This document shows, one piece after another, positions 51,870 through 61,191 of a stretch of DNA of 64,000 bases; within the stretch, counting starts at the first letter, position 1; each line of letters begins with the position of its first letter. A program made the translations under genes and the position numbers. The stretch is taken from positions 42,785-106,784 of the forward strand of contig CAVUHX010000016.1 in the NCBI GenBank assembly GCA_963741405.1, written 5' to 3'. This DNA is from Roseiarcus sp963741405 (lineage in GTDB: Bacteria; Pseudomonadota; Alphaproteobacteria; Rhizobiales; Beijerinckiaceae). The notes beneath the pieces are model-generated. The model worked only from the letters and a program-made list of their open reading frames with translations. It was not told the DNA's origin and did not search any database.

Positions 51870-52277
51870 TCACCCCGCCGCAGCAAAGCGGGAAGCCGCG
51901 AGGAACCCCGCGCTCGCCGCAAGGGCGCCGAGCGCCACGCCCCACGCGATGTCGATGACTGTCAGCTGCGTGGTCCAGTTGCGGAGCGTCGCCTGGTTGG
52001 TCAGGTCGTAGGTGGCGTAAGTGAAAAAGCCGAAAAGGGCGCCGTTGAAGGCGGCCAAGACGAGCGACCCGCTCCGCAGCCCCGGCGCGACCGCGAAGAT
52101 CGCGATGCCGACCGGGAGCAGCAGGTAGAAGACCGCCGCGGCCGGCAGGTTGACGGTCGGAGCCGCCATTTCGCCCAGCACCGGCCGATAGAGGCGGCTC
52201 GCCATCGCGCCGAGCCAGACCATGTCGGCGGCGACAAAAGCGGCGAGCGCGCCGAAGTAACCGATGATCATCGCCAT
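51870..52277 (-). CDS. DUF2177 family membrane protein
   Basis: 135 residues from ATG 52277 with four hydrophobic segments: GYFGALAAFVAADMVWLG, YLLLPVGIAIFAVAPGL, NGALFGFFTYATYDLTNQATL and DIAWGVALGALAASAGF. The FVAADMVWLG and TYATYDLTNQATLRNW motifs are diagnostic for DUF2177, another regular member of the photo-oxidative-stress cluster. Convergent with the DUF1295 gene, 3 bp apart. No clear ECF promoter was found upstream. Confidence 0.85.
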   Translation of the reverse strand: MAMIIGYFGALAAFVAADMVWLGAMASRLYRPVLGEMAAPTVNLPAAAVFYLLLPVGIAIFAVAPGLRSGSLVLAAFNGALFGFFTYATYDLTNQATLRNWTTQLTVIDIAWGVALGALAASAGFLAASRFAAAG

Positions 52278-52392
52278 TGTGGAGGTACCCCCGGGTCGAG
52301 TCGTCTCGACTGGATCTGATACGGTCACCTGAGGGCGATGGATGCGTCGCGGATGAAACCTTTGTTCCTGACCGGGCGTCCCGGGAATCGGT

Positions 52393-53028
52393 TCAGACCT
52401 TGGGCACGGCCATGCCGCGCTTGACGGCGTCGCGCTCCCCGATCGCTGTCAGCCATCGGTTGACCGAGGGCATCGCCTCGATGTCGGAGCCCAGCACCGG
52501 ACCGAGGAAGGTCTTTCCCGCCAGCATCCATGGATAGGCCGCGACATCGGCGATCGAGTAATTGTCGCCGGCGAGATAGACGCTCTGCCGCAGGCGCCGG
52601 TCAATCACGGCCAGCAGGCGCCGGCTTTCCTCGGAGAAGCGCCCGATCGCCTGCGCGGACTTTTCCGTCGAGCGGATGGCGAAGAAGCCGAGCTGGCCGA
52701 ACATCGGGCCGATGCCCCCCGTCTGCCAGTTGAGCCACTCGAGCGCCTTGTAGCGCTCGGCGCCTCCGCTCGCGAGAAGCTTGCCGGTCTTCTCGGCCAG
52801 ATAGACGAGGATCGCCCCGCTCTCGAACACGGACAGCGGCCGTCCGGGTCCGTCATGATCGACGATCGCAGGAATCTTGTTGTTGGGAGCGATCTCGAGG
52901 AACGCCGGGGCGAACTGCTCCCGTCTGCCTAGATTGATCGGGTGGACATTGTAAGGCAGCCCGATTTCCTCGAGCATGATCGAGGCCTTCCGGCCGTTCG
53001 GCGTCGTCCAGGTGTAGAGATCGATCAT
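52393..53028 (-). CDS. Glutathione S-transferase family protein (YfcG/Nu class)
   Basis: 211 residues. N-terminal thioredoxin fold MIDLYTWTTPNGRKASIML with the threonine/asparagine (TPNG) active site of the Nu class, KIPAIVDHD (cis-Pro) and VFESGAILVYLAEKTGKL. C-terminal helical domain with NYSIADVAAYPW. Such enzymes act as glutathione-dependent disulphide reductases and peroxidases. Adjacent to but probably not co-transcribed with DUF2177. Confidence 0.9.
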   Translation of the reverse strand: MIDLYTWTTPNGRKASIMLEEIGLPYNVHPINLGRREQFAPAFLEIAPNNKIPAIVDHDGPGRPLSVFESGAILVYLAEKTGKLLASGGAERYKALEWLNWQTGGIGPMFGQLGFFAIRSTEKSAQAIGRFSEESRRLLAVIDRRLRQSVYLAGDNYSIADVAAYPWMLAGKTFLGPVLGSDIEAMPSVNRWLTAIGERDAVKRGMAVPKV

Positions 53029-53171
53029 TCCTGATGTTCCTTCCTCCGGGGCTCTTCACCGCCGGCTCATGCTCATTTAGCCGAGCAGCAGCGAATTTGC
53101 ATGGGACGCAGCCGGATTGCCGTTGCGATGCGCTTCCGCTACCACCCGCTGCTTTGCATCAGGTCCAGTCC

Positions 53172-54590
53172 ATGCCCGCCGCGCCGCCAAAGGTCAAAGC
53201 CGGAGTCGGCTTGCTCAGGCGCGAGTTCGCCGCGACCCTCGCGCTGAGTTGGCCGCTCGTTCTCGCGAACCTGGCGGTCAACGCCATGACGGCGACGGAT
53301 TTCATGATGCTCGGCTGGCTGTCGCCTCGCGCGCTTGCCGCCGGCGCTCTCGGCTTCAACCTCTACCAGCCGGCGTTCCTGCTCGGCATTGGAATCGTCG
53401 CTGCGCTGTCGCCGATCGCCGCGGCGAAACTGGGCGCGGGCGGCGACGCCGCGAGCCTCCGGCGTGCGATCCAGCAGGCCTTTCTGTCGGCTCTCGCCAT
53501 CGCAGCCGTCACATGGATCGCGCTGTCGCAAACCGCTTCGATTCTGACCGCCATCGGCGAGCCGCCGGATCTGGCGCGCGAGGCAGGAATCTACATGCGC
53601 GGATTCCAGTGGGGGCTGGCGCCGAGCCTCCTGTTCTTCGCCGGTCGCTCGGTATTCGCCGCACTCGAGCGGCCACGGCCGACGCTCGTCGCCGGGCTCA
53701 TCGCCGTGGCCTTCAACGCCGTCGCCAATTACGCGCTCATCTTCGGCAGGTTCGGCATGCCGGCGCTCGGAATCATCGGCTCGGGGCTCGCGACCACGCT
53801 GTCGCAGACATTGATGTTCGCCATCCTCGTGGCTGCCTCGCTGGTCGATCCGCGCATGCGCCGCCTGCGGGTGTTCGCCCTGCCCTGGCTGCCGGCGAAG
53901 CGCGAGTTCGTCGCGCTTTGGCGGCTCGGCCTGCCAATCGGGGTGACGATCCTGGCGGAAGTGGGGGTCTTTTCGGCCGCGACCCTTGCGATCGGCCTTC
54001 TCGGCCGCCCGGCGCTCGAAGCCCATACGGTTGCGTTGCAGATCGCTTCGCTCGCCTTCATGGTTCCGCTGGGGCTGGGCCAGGCGGCGACGGTCAGGGT
54101 CGGCCACGCCTTTGGCGCGCGCGACGCGGCCGCAATTTCCCGCGCCGGCTGGTCGGCCTTCGGCCTCACCGTGGTCTTCGCCGTCCTGTCGGCCGCGACG
54201 ATGACCGCCTTCCCGCGCCTGCTCATCGCGCCCTTCATCGATGTCGACGCGCCCCAAAACGCCGAAGCCGTCGCCGTCGCGATTTCGCTCTTGAGGGTCG
54301 CAGCGATCTTCCAGATCTTTGACGCCAGCCAGGCGACGCTTGCCAACATGCTGCGCGGCCTGCACGACTCGCGCTGGCCGCTGGTCATCGCGCTCGCCGG
54401 CTACTGGGCGATCGGCGCGCCGATCGGCGTTGCGCTCGGCTTTGCCGGATCGCTCGGCCCCGTTGGCGTCTGGATCGGCCTCGCGTCCGGCCTGGCGACG
54501 GTGGCGGTCCTGTTGATGATCCGATGGCTCAGCAGTGAGCGTCGGGGCTTTCCAAGGCGCGACACCGCCCGAAGTGCGACGACGGGGTAG
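53172..54590 (+). CDS. MATE family multidrug exporter (NorM-like)
   Basis: 472 residues with twelve hydrophobic segments in two six-helix halves. LALSWPLVLANLAVNAMTATDF, YQPAFLLGIGIVAALSPIAA, GMPALGIIGSGLATTLSQ and PLGLGQAATVRVGHAFGA are MATE landmarks. Exports cationic drugs or metabolites using H+ or Na+. ATG 53172 was chosen; the region upstream is not family-like. The reading remains open with no frame break. Confidence 0.9.
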   Translation: MPAAPPKVKAGVGLLRREFAATLALSWPLVLANLAVNAMTATDFMMLGWLSPRALAAGALGFNLYQPAFLLGIGIVAALSPIAAAKLGAGGDAASLRRAIQQAFLSALAIAAVTWIALSQTASILTAIGEPPDLAREAGIYMRGFQWGLAPSLLFFAGRSVFAALERPRPTLVAGLIAVAFNAVANYALIFGRFGMPALGIIGSGLATTLSQTLMFAILVAASLVDPRMRRLRVFALPWLPAKREFVALWRLGLPIGVTILAEVGVFSAATLAIGLLGRPALEAHTVALQIASLAFMVPLGLGQAATVRVGHAFGARDAAAISRAGWSAFGLTVVFAVLSAATMTAFPRLLIAPFIDVDAPQNAEAVAVAISLLRVAAIFQIFDASQATLANMLRGLHDSRWPLVIALAGYWAIGAPIGVALGFAGSLGPVGVWIGLASGLATVAVLLMIRWLSSERRGFPRRDTARSATTG

Positions 54591-54689
54591 CAACCGTTTG
54601 ACGCCGGTTCGGACACGGCGCCAGAATGACGCGGAAAACCTGATCGAGTTCACCGCGGAGTGAGGCGGTCGCCGTCGAGTACGCTCTCC

Positions 54690-55700
54690 ATGTCACAGCA
54701 ACCCGAACTTCTCGTCATCGACGTCGACACGGGAATCGACGACGCGCTTGCGCTTCTCTACGCCTGCGCCGAGCCGCATGCGCGCCTCCTCGGCGTGTCC
54801 ACGGTCGTGGGCAACGTCAGCCTCGAGGCGGCCACGCGAAACACCCGGGCGGTACTGGCGCTTGCGGAACGAAGCGATATTCCCGTGTGGCCCGGGGCGT
54901 CGACCCCGCTTTCCAACTTCGCCTCCGACGCGAGAGCCGTTCATGGCGAGACCGGACTCGGCTATGCGGTGCTGCCGGATCCGCCGGAGGGCGCGCAAGG
55001 CGCGCACGCCGTCGACGCCATCGTCGGCGCCGCCCGCGCCCATTCCGGGCGCCTGGTCCTCGTCGCGACCGGGCCCTTGACCAATATCGCGCTCGCCGTC
55101 ATGCACGACCCCGAGCTTCCCCGCCTCCTCAAGCGGTTCGTCATCATGGGCGGCGCTTATCGCGAGCCCGGCAATGTCACGCCATCCGCCGAATTCAACA
55201 TCTGGCACGATCCCGAGGCCGCCCGTATCGTCTTTCGCGCCTTCGGCGGCCCGGGCGGCACGCCTGTCGTGGCGATCGGGCTCGACGTCACCCACAGGAC
55301 GACGTTCGAACCTGCCGATATCGAAGCGCTGCAAACTCGCTCAGAAGGAAAGCCTCTTGCCGCGGCGCTCACGCGCTTCATCGACGACGCCTCCCGCCAT
55401 TATTTCGACCTGATGGAGAAGCGGCGCGGAAAACGGGTCCTGATCCTGCACGATCCGCTGGCGCTCGCCGTCGCGCTCGATCCGACGCTCGTGGCGACCC
55501 GACGGGTCGCCGTCGACGTCGAGACGACCGGCCGGCTCACAACCGGGGCCACGATCGCTGACTGGCGTGGAGACTGGGCTCGGCTCGCCAACAGCGAGGT
55601 CGCGGTCTCGGTCGACGCGGAGCGTTTTCGACGGATGTTTTCCGACGCGATGGTCCGGCTTGCCGAAAACCGGGGAGGCCGTTCGAGGACCGACCCGTAG
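54690..55700 (+). CDS. Nucleoside hydrolase (inosine-uridine type)
   Basis: 336 residues from ATG 54690. The calcium and ribose-binding cluster DVDTGIDDALALLYA is perfect, followed by STVVGNVSLEAATRNT, ATGPLTNIALA, FVIMGGAYREPGNVTPSAEFNIWHDPEAA and HDPLALAVALDP, which covers the active site. It hydrolyses the N-glycosidic bond of ribonucleosides to base and ribose (salvage). It stands alone. Confidence 0.94.
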   Translation: MSQQPELLVIDVDTGIDDALALLYACAEPHARLLGVSTVVGNVSLEAATRNTRAVLALAERSDIPVWPGASTPLSNFASDARAVHGETGLGYAVLPDPPEGAQGAHAVDAIVGAARAHSGRLVLVATGPLTNIALAVMHDPELPRLLKRFVIMGGAYREPGNVTPSAEFNIWHDPEAARIVFRAFGGPGGTPVVAIGLDVTHRTTFEPADIEALQTRSEGKPLAAALTRFIDDASRHYFDLMEKRRGKRVLILHDPLALAVALDPTLVATRRVAVDVETTGRLTTGATIADWRGDWARLANSEVAVSVDAERFRRMFSDAMVRLAENRGGRSRTDP

Positions 55701-55772
55701 TCCCCGGCGGTCGTGCGACCGGCGCTCCGCGCTGCTCCAGACTTCCCCGACTGCCGTCGGGGCAACCACAGG

Positions 55773-56309
55773 TCAGGCTTTCGCCTTCGTGGCTCGTTCA
55801 ATTCCTTCCTGGACCAGCTTCCGCGCCTCTTCCGCGTCGCCCCAACGAATGATCTTAACCCATTTGTTCGGCTCGAGGTCCTTGTAGTGGGCGAAGAAAT
55901 GCTCGATCTGGTCCCGCGTGATCTGCGGCAGATCGGAGTAGTTTTCGATATTGGCGTAGCGCTTGGTCAATTTCGCCGATGGCACCGCGAGCAGCTTCTC
56001 GTCGCCGCCGGCCTCGTCCTCCATAATGAGCACGCCGACGATCTTGCAACTCATGACCGCCCCGGGAACGATCGCCCGCGTATTGGCCACGATGACGTCG
56101 CATGGATCGCCGTCGTCGGACAGAGTGTGCGGGATAAAGCCGTAGTTCCCCGGATAGCGCATGGACGTATAAAGAAAGCGGTCGACCACCAGCGCGCCGC
56201 TGGCCTTGTCCATCTCGTATTTGATCGGCTCGCCGCCGATCGGCACCTCGATCACGACGTTGACGTCATGAGGCGCATTCTTGCCGATCGGGACAGCATT
56301 CAAATTCAA
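55773..56309 (-). CDS. ppa: Inorganic pyrophosphatase
   Basis: 178-residue class I pyrophosphatase that hydrolyses PPi to two phosphates with Mg2+. Motifs: VVIEVPIGGEPIKYEMDK, YPGNYGFIPHTLSDDGDPCDVIV (D-G-D-P-x-D catalytic aspartates), MEDEAGGDEKLLAVP and HYKDLEPNKWVKI. Length and sequence are standard. Confidence 0.97.
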   Translation of the reverse strand: MNLNAVPIGKNAPHDVNVVIEVPIGGEPIKYEMDKASGALVVDRFLYTSMRYPGNYGFIPHTLSDDGDPCDVIVANTRAIVPGAVMSCKIVGVLIMEDEAGGDEKLLAVPSAKLTKRYANIENYSDLPQITRDQIEHFFAHYKDLEPNKWVKIIRWGDAEEARKLVQEGIERATKAKA

Positions 56310-56394
56310 GGTCGTGGCTCCGAGTTCCGGCCGCGCCCGCCGGCCCGGCTTGGCCGGCGGCGCCCGTCTGGGCCCTTATAGGAACAATGGCGGA

Positions 56395-56901
56395 TCAGCC
56401 AAAGCCGAAAGCGACACGCTCGCGGTCATGGCCGCCAAACGTCTCATGCGCCCGCCGGACGATGCGGCCACCGAGCCGGCGGTAGAACCCCGTCGCCCGC
56501 TCGTTGTCGGCGAGCGCCCAGACGACAAAGGTGGCGTAGCCGTGACCTGCGAGATCCTTGCGCGCCGCTTGGAACATGCGGTGGCCCAGACCGCAGCCCT
56601 GACATTCCGGCGCGAGATAAAGTTCAAAGATCTCGCCGCCGTAGCCGAGGGCCGGCACGCGATTGCGCCCGTAGCTGACGTAGCCGACCACCGAGTCGTC
56701 GAACTCGAGCACGAGGAGCGGCGTGCGGCGTTCGATCGCCATACGCCACCAGGAAGGGCCGCGCCGCGCGATCATTCGCTCGAGCTCCCGGCCCGGGATG
56801 ACGCCGCGATAGGCGTCGCGCCAGGCGGAGTCGTGCACCGTGGCGATGCCGCTTTCGTCGCCGGGTCGCGCGGGGCGAATGGAAATGACCGTTTCGACCA
56901 T
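56395..56901 (-). CDS. GNAT family N-acetyltransferase
   Basis: 168 residues. Typical GNAT start ISIRPARPGDESGIATVHDSAWRDAYRG, core strand FDDSVVGYVSYG, EIFELYLAPECQGCGLGHRMF (acetyl-CoA pyrophosphate loop, here Q-G-C-G-L-G) and NERATGFYRRLGG. Substrate unknown. Divergent from the DUF3108 gene. Confidence 0.9.
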   Translation of the reverse strand: MVETVISIRPARPGDESGIATVHDSAWRDAYRGVIPGRELERMIARRGPSWWRMAIERRTPLLVLEFDDSVVGYVSYGRNRVPALGYGGEIFELYLAPECQGCGLGHRMFQAARKDLAGHGYATFVVWALADNERATGFYRRLGGRIVRRAHETFGGHDRERVAFGFG

Positions 56902-57068
56902 GCAAGGATGTTAGAGCCGCCCGCGTGCCAGCCGCAAGGTCTTGACATCGGACCGGACGACTTTTTTGCGCGCCGGCATTTCATCTTGGAGTCGGCGCAT
57001 TCGCGCCGAACTTTCTGCCAATTCGCGGTACAATCGGCGCCGAGAATCGGACGTGGAGCTTTGAATCG

Positions 57069-57869
57069 ATGCAGCGATCTTCCTGGGCCCGCATGCTGTT
57101 CGCGGCCGCCGTGGCGCTTGGCCCGGCCATCGGCGCCCGCGCCGACGTGCTGCACGCGAGCTACCGGGTTTCGCTTCTCGGCCTTCCGATCGGCGCGGCC
57201 AATCTCAACGCGGATCTGAGCCCGACGAGCTATTCGATCCGGGCCGACGCCAAGCTGACGGGCCTGGCGAAGCTCTTCGCCAACGCCCGGGGGGCCTCGG
57301 CCGGCCAGGGTTCGATCGTCGCGGGTCATGTTTCCCCGGCGACGTTCGCCACTATCGCCGCCAGCTCTCAGATGACGCGGACCATTCGCATGGCGATCGC
57401 CGGCAATTCGGTGACCGGCGTCGACATCGCCCCGCCGTTCGAGGACAAGCCCGACCGGGTGCCGCTCGGTCCGCACGACGAGCAGAACATCGTCGATCCG
57501 GTCGGTGCGGTCGTCTTTCCGGCCCCGGCGTCGGGACCGCTGGTGTCGCCCGCCGCCTGCAACCGCACAATTCCGATCTTCGACGGCTATACCCGCTTCG
57601 ACATCGACATGACCTACGTCGGCGAGCGCAGCGCCAAGACCAAGGGCTACGACGGGCCGGTGGCGGTCTGCGCCATCCGCTATGTCCCGATATCGGGACA
57701 TAGGCGCGACCGGCCGGCGACCAAATTCATGGCCGAAAACAAGGATCTCGAGGTCTGGCTCGCGCCGATCGAGCGCGACCACGTGCTGATACCGTTCCGC
57801 GTCTCAGCGCGAACCATGATCGGGACGACCGTGATCGAGGCTTCGGAATTCCGGCTGGACGAGAAGTAG
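57069..57869 (+). CDS. Exported DUF3108 domain protein
   Basis: 266 residues with signal peptide (about 1-25, GARA cleavage). Start of the mature part VLHASYRVSLLGLPIGAANL and TKGYDGPVAVCAIRYVPISGHR, then WLAPIERDHVLIPFRVSARTMIGTTVI, are features of DUF3108 proteins, beta-rich periplasmic or lipid-associated proteins of unknown function. Normal length. Monocistronic. Confidence 0.85.
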   Translation: MQRSSWARMLFAAAVALGPAIGARADVLHASYRVSLLGLPIGAANLNADLSPTSYSIRADAKLTGLAKLFANARGASAGQGSIVAGHVSPATFATIAASSQMTRTIRMAIAGNSVTGVDIAPPFEDKPDRVPLGPHDEQNIVDPVGAVVFPAPASGPLVSPAACNRTIPIFDGYTRFDIDMTYVGERSAKTKGYDGPVAVCAIRYVPISGHRRDRPATKFMAENKDLEVWLAPIERDHVLIPFRVSARTMIGTTVIEASEFRLDEK

Positions 57870-57878
57870 GGCCGCCGG

Positions 57879-58824
57879 TCAGGCCGCCGCCGCGGCGCGC
57901 GCATTGTAGCGCCAGAGCGCATAGCCTGCGGCGATCGCCGCGAGTCCGCCGCCGATCACCGTCAGCGGGTCGAGGCCGAGACGCTCGAACCACTGGGTAT
58001 AGAAATTGATCGCGGCGAAGGTCGCGGCGGCGTTGACCATGAAGCGCCGTCCATTGCGGGCGCCCCAGGCGCCGGCTGCGAGGAGGACGACCGCCCACGC
58101 GACCGCAAAAACGAGGGCCGGAATCCGGGGCTCGATCCAGTCGTTTGCCTCGTTCCTTTCCCACAGCCTGCCGGGCGTGTCTCCCCAAAGCGAGCCGACC
58201 CAGAAGCCGAAATTGACGAGGACGACCGAGACCCGGGCGAAGGCGAGGGCGAGACCCGAGAAGCGCGCCGGCGCGGCCAGCGCGACGCGCCATGCGGCGA
58301 GGGCGAGAAGACTGAAGAGCGCGATCGTCAGCGTCGGCTCGCGCACCGCGATCTCGTAGCAGGCATCCCAGTAGCCGGCGCTGCCGCCAATCGCCGCCGC
58401 CAGGGTGATCGGCGCGACCGCCATCAGCAGCTGACTTTCGGCGATGAGGCCGACGCAGAACAGGATCGCCGCTGCGGCGAGGGAGCCGCCGAGGGGCCGA
58501 TCGAGGAGCCCCGCAACCGAAGCCGACAGCGCAAGCGCGCCGACCACCATCCAGACGCTGCCGAGCAGTCCCCACCGGCGCGGCGACGTCGCCTTCGCAA
58601 GATATCCGCCAACGAGAAAGGCGAGCCCCAGCGCCGCCGCGAGCTGCATCGACTGGACCAGCGCCAGCAGTCCTGCCGCTACGGCGACCGCGCCGAATCC
58701 GAGCACGAGGTTGATCGCGCCCGAATTCGACGTCCTGCACCGCCAATTCCCGCAGCCTCGACGCAAGTTCCGGCGTCAGCACGCCCTCGCGCTCGAGATC
58801 GTCGACATCGATGAGAATCTTCAT
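57879..58824 (-). CDS. DUF2157-like multi-pass membrane protein, one frameshift
   Basis: About 314 residues if one surplus base in the run 58720-58722 is removed; start ATG 58824. The soluble N-terminal 35 residues (MKILIDVDDLEREGVLTPEL) resemble the DUF2157 N-terminal domain, followed by about ten hydrophobic segments. It contains GYWDACYEIAVREPTL and LWERNEANDWIEPR loops. Function unknown. The break separates the N-terminal domain from the membrane part. Confidence 0.7.
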
Positions 58825-58999
58825 GGCCCGGGTCGGGGTTCGCCGCGCCTCAAGGCGCCGCAGCAACCATTTACGGTGTTGCGGGCGTCTTGAGGAAGAT
58901 CGCTTATTTGCGGTGGTCGGAGACCCGGGGGCGACAACCTCCAGGCCTTGCGAGCCCCGGGCCTCCCGCCCTATCGAGCTCGCGAGAGGGACGCCCGAA

Positions 59000-59479
59000 T
59001 CAGGAATTTTCCTGAATGTGCGCCTCGAGGAACCACAGGGCTTTGTCGAGCGCCCGGGAATAGGCGGTGAAGATGTCGGCGCTGTCCTTGTCGCCGGCCT
59101 CGTCGGTCTGGTCGATCGCTTCGCGCACCAGGTCGGCGGCGGTCCCGTAGCGGTCGATCAGCGCCGCGAGATGGTCCTTCGACTTGTGGATGTCGGTCGG
59201 ATAAGCCGAGAGCTTGCTCTCTTTGGCGACGACCTGCGACGTGCCGAGGGCGGTTCCGCCGAGCTGGACGACGCGTTCGGCGATCGTGTCGACGTGGCCG
59301 TCGATCTCGGTGCGGAACGTATCGATCATTTCGTGCAGGGCGATGAACTGAGGGCCCTTGATGTTCCAGTGCGCCTGCTTGGTCAGCAGCGCGAGGTCGA
59401 TCGCGTCGGCGAGACGCGCGTTCAAGACTTCAATCGACACCGTTTTGGCGTTCGACTTCAACCCGTTCCGCGTTTTCAT
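59000..59479 (-). CDS. dps: Dps family DNA-binding, ferritin-like protein
   Basis: 159 residues from ATG 59479, with SD GGAGG. Dps forms dodecamers that oxidise and store iron and protect DNA in starvation or oxidative stress. The ferroxidase-site residues appear in LTKQAHWNIKGPQFIALHEMIDTFRTEIDGHVDTIAERV (H, D and E positions) and it ends FLEAHIQENS. The basic N-terminal tail (KTRNGLKSNAK) could bind DNA. An upstream ATG at 59506 adds nine residues and lacks an SD. Confidence 0.94.
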   Translation of the reverse strand: MKTRNGLKSNAKTVSIEVLNARLADAIDLALLTKQAHWNIKGPQFIALHEMIDTFRTEIDGHVDTIAERVVQLGGTALGTSQVVAKESKLSAYPTDIHKSKDHLAALIDRYGTAADLVREAIDQTDEAGDKDSADIFTAYSRALDKALWFLEAHIQENS

Positions 59480-59530
59480 GGCAGGTCCTCCATCTACGGT
59501 TGACACAAATGACCAAACTTCGGCGCCGAT

Positions 59531-59965
59531 TCAGTTCAGTTCGTCGGCCAGCGCCGGCATCGGCATCACCCCGACGCCTTCCTCGATCAGGGCCTTGGCT
59601 TCGTCGAGGCTGGCCTTCCCGCGAATCGCCCTTTCGGGCTCGTCGCCGTTGTGGATCGCGCGCGCGAGCTCCGGGAAGCGCGCGCCAACGTCGACCGTGT
59701 TCGTCTCGATCTCGTGGCGAAGGCGCGTGATCAGCGCGCGCGCCTCGCGGCGCTTGTCGTCGACGAGGCCATCGGCGGGCTTTTCAGCCGTGGCGCGCTC
59801 GGCCCCCACCACCGCCGGCGCCATGATCGCCTTGCCGACTTCGACGGAGCCGCATTGAGGGCAGGCGACCAGTTCCCGCTTGCGCAGCTTTTCGTAAGCG
59901 GCGCTGTCCGGGAACCAGCTCTCGAACTCGTGTCCCTCGGCACAGCCGAGCGCGTACTTGATCAT
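59531..59965 (-). CDS. DUF1178 family zinc-ribbon-like protein
   Basis: 144 residues. Start MIKYALGCAEGHEFESWFPD and CPQCGSVEVGKAIMAP give a likely zinc-binding set (C8, H12, C35, C38) of DUF1178, a conserved alpha- and betaproteobacterial family of unknown function. ITRLRHEIETNTVDVGARFPELARAIHNGDEPERAIRG is the conserved C-terminal part. Overlap-free, 3 bp from the glutaredoxin gene, probable operon. Confidence 0.9.
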   Translation of the reverse strand: MIKYALGCAEGHEFESWFPDSAAYEKLRKRELVACPQCGSVEVGKAIMAPAVVGAERATAEKPADGLVDDKRREARALITRLRHEIETNTVDVGARFPELARAIHNGDEPERAIRGKASLDEAKALIEEGVGVMPMPALADELN

Positions 59966-59968
59966 CCG

Positions 59969-60226
59969 TCAGCTCGCAAGCAGCCCGTCCAGTTCGCCCG
60001 CGGCCTCCAGGTCGTGGAGATCGTCACATCCGCCGACATGCGTTTCGCCGATGAAGATCTGCGGCACGGTCCAGTGCCCGCCCGCCCTGCCGGCCATCGC
60101 CATCTGCGCGGCGCGGTCGCCGTCCACGCTGATCTCGTCAAACGACGCGCCCTTCCGCCGCAACAGGGACTTGGCGGCGTGGCAGTATGGACATGTCGAT
60201 TTGGTGTAGATGACGACCGGCTGCAC
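59969..60226 (-). CDS. grxC: Glutaredoxin 3-type (GrxC)
   Basis: 85-residue glutathione-dependent disulphide reductase. Dithiol active site C-P-Y-C in KSTCPYCHAAKSLL, cis-Pro in WTVPQIFIG, and GGCDDLHDLEAAGEL. Lies between comF and the DUF1178 gene; the three form an operon conserved in many alphaproteobacteria. Confidence 0.95.
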   Translation of the reverse strand: MQPVVIYTKSTCPYCHAAKSLLRRKGASFDEISVDGDRAAQMAMAGRAGGHWTVPQIFIGETHVGGCDDLHDLEAAGELDGLLAS

Positions 60227-60277
60227 GAGAAAGGGGCTCCCCAGCGAATTTGTGGCTATCGGACACTATATGGTCAG

Positions 60278-61069
60278 TCACGTTCCCGTAACAACCCGGG
60301 CGAACACCAGCACGTCGACCCGGCCGGCGCCCGCCCGCAGGAGAACTCTCGCCGCGGCGTTGACGGTCGCGCCGGACGTGAGAACGTCGTCAATCAGGAC
60401 AACGTTCCGCCCCCGGACCTGCGCGCGCTCGGCGACCCGGAACGCGCCCTGGACATTCTCCGCCCGCTGCGCCCGGCTCAGGCCCACCTGGCTCGGCGTC
60501 GCCTTGACCCGCAGAAGTGCGCCGGGATCGCAAGGTTTGCCGGTTTCGCGCGCGACCTCCCGCGCCAGCATCGCCGCCTGATTGAACCGGCGCCGCCAGA
60601 GCCTCAGCGGATGCAGCGGCACGGGCGCAACGAGGTCGGCGTCGGCGAGGATGTCGGCGCCCGCGCGCGCCATCCATCGGCCGATCGGCCGGGCGAGCTC
60701 CGCCCGGTCGGAATATTTGAGCCGATGCACGAGCTTGCGCGCCGGCCCGTCCTCGAACCGGGCGACGGCCCTGGCCCGGGCGAAGACGGGGGGATCGGCC
60801 ATCGCCTGCGGCGAGAGCAGCCCGTCGCCGAGGTCCTGCTCGAAGGGAGTGCCGAGGCGCTCGCAGAAGGGCCGCTCAATGAACCGCATGGCGCTCCAGC
60901 AACGCGGACAGAGAGCGCCGTGCGCCCCGGTCGCGGCGCGGCAGGCGAGGCAGGTCGGCGGATAGAGCGTGTCGAGCGCGACCGCGGCCAGGCGCGCGCC
61001 AAGGTTGGCGGCGCGCTTCGTCCAGGGCCGCGTCGCGGCGCCGGCGTCCGAGGCGAAATCTGCGCTCAT
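60278..61069 (-). CDS. ComF family phosphoribosyltransferase-like protein
   Basis: 263 residues. N-terminal zinc-finger-like part (PPTCLACRAATGAHGALCPRCW), PLHPLRLWRRRFNQAAMLAR and the PRTase motif NVVLIDDVLTSGATVNAAARVL. ComF homologues are linked to DNA uptake or repair in other bacteria, with an unclear reaction. First gene of the comF-grxC-DUF1178 operon. Length normal. Confidence 0.92.
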   Translation of the reverse strand: MSADFASDAGAATRPWTKRAANLGARLAAVALDTLYPPTCLACRAATGAHGALCPRCWSAMRFIERPFCERLGTPFEQDLGDGLLSPQAMADPPVFARARAVARFEDGPARKLVHRLKYSDRAELARPIGRWMARAGADILADADLVAPVPLHPLRLWRRRFNQAAMLAREVARETGKPCDPGALLRVKATPSQVGLSRAQRAENVQGAFRVAERAQVRGRNVVLIDDVLTSGATVNAAARVLLRAGAGRVDVLVFARVVTGT

Positions 61070-61191
61070 GCGACGGAGGTTAGTGCGAAACAGGGCGTTG
61101 CGCGAGGGGACAAAACGATGACCGGCACAGAGCGCCGCTTTCCCTCTTCTAAATTGCGCCGCGCGCCCGGCCGGCGCATAAGGGCCCGCGC

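Noticed and set aside
53034..53171. Longer start of the MATE protein at 53034
   Set aside because: The added residues are not hydrophobic or conserved and the ATG at 53172 begins a normal N-terminus.
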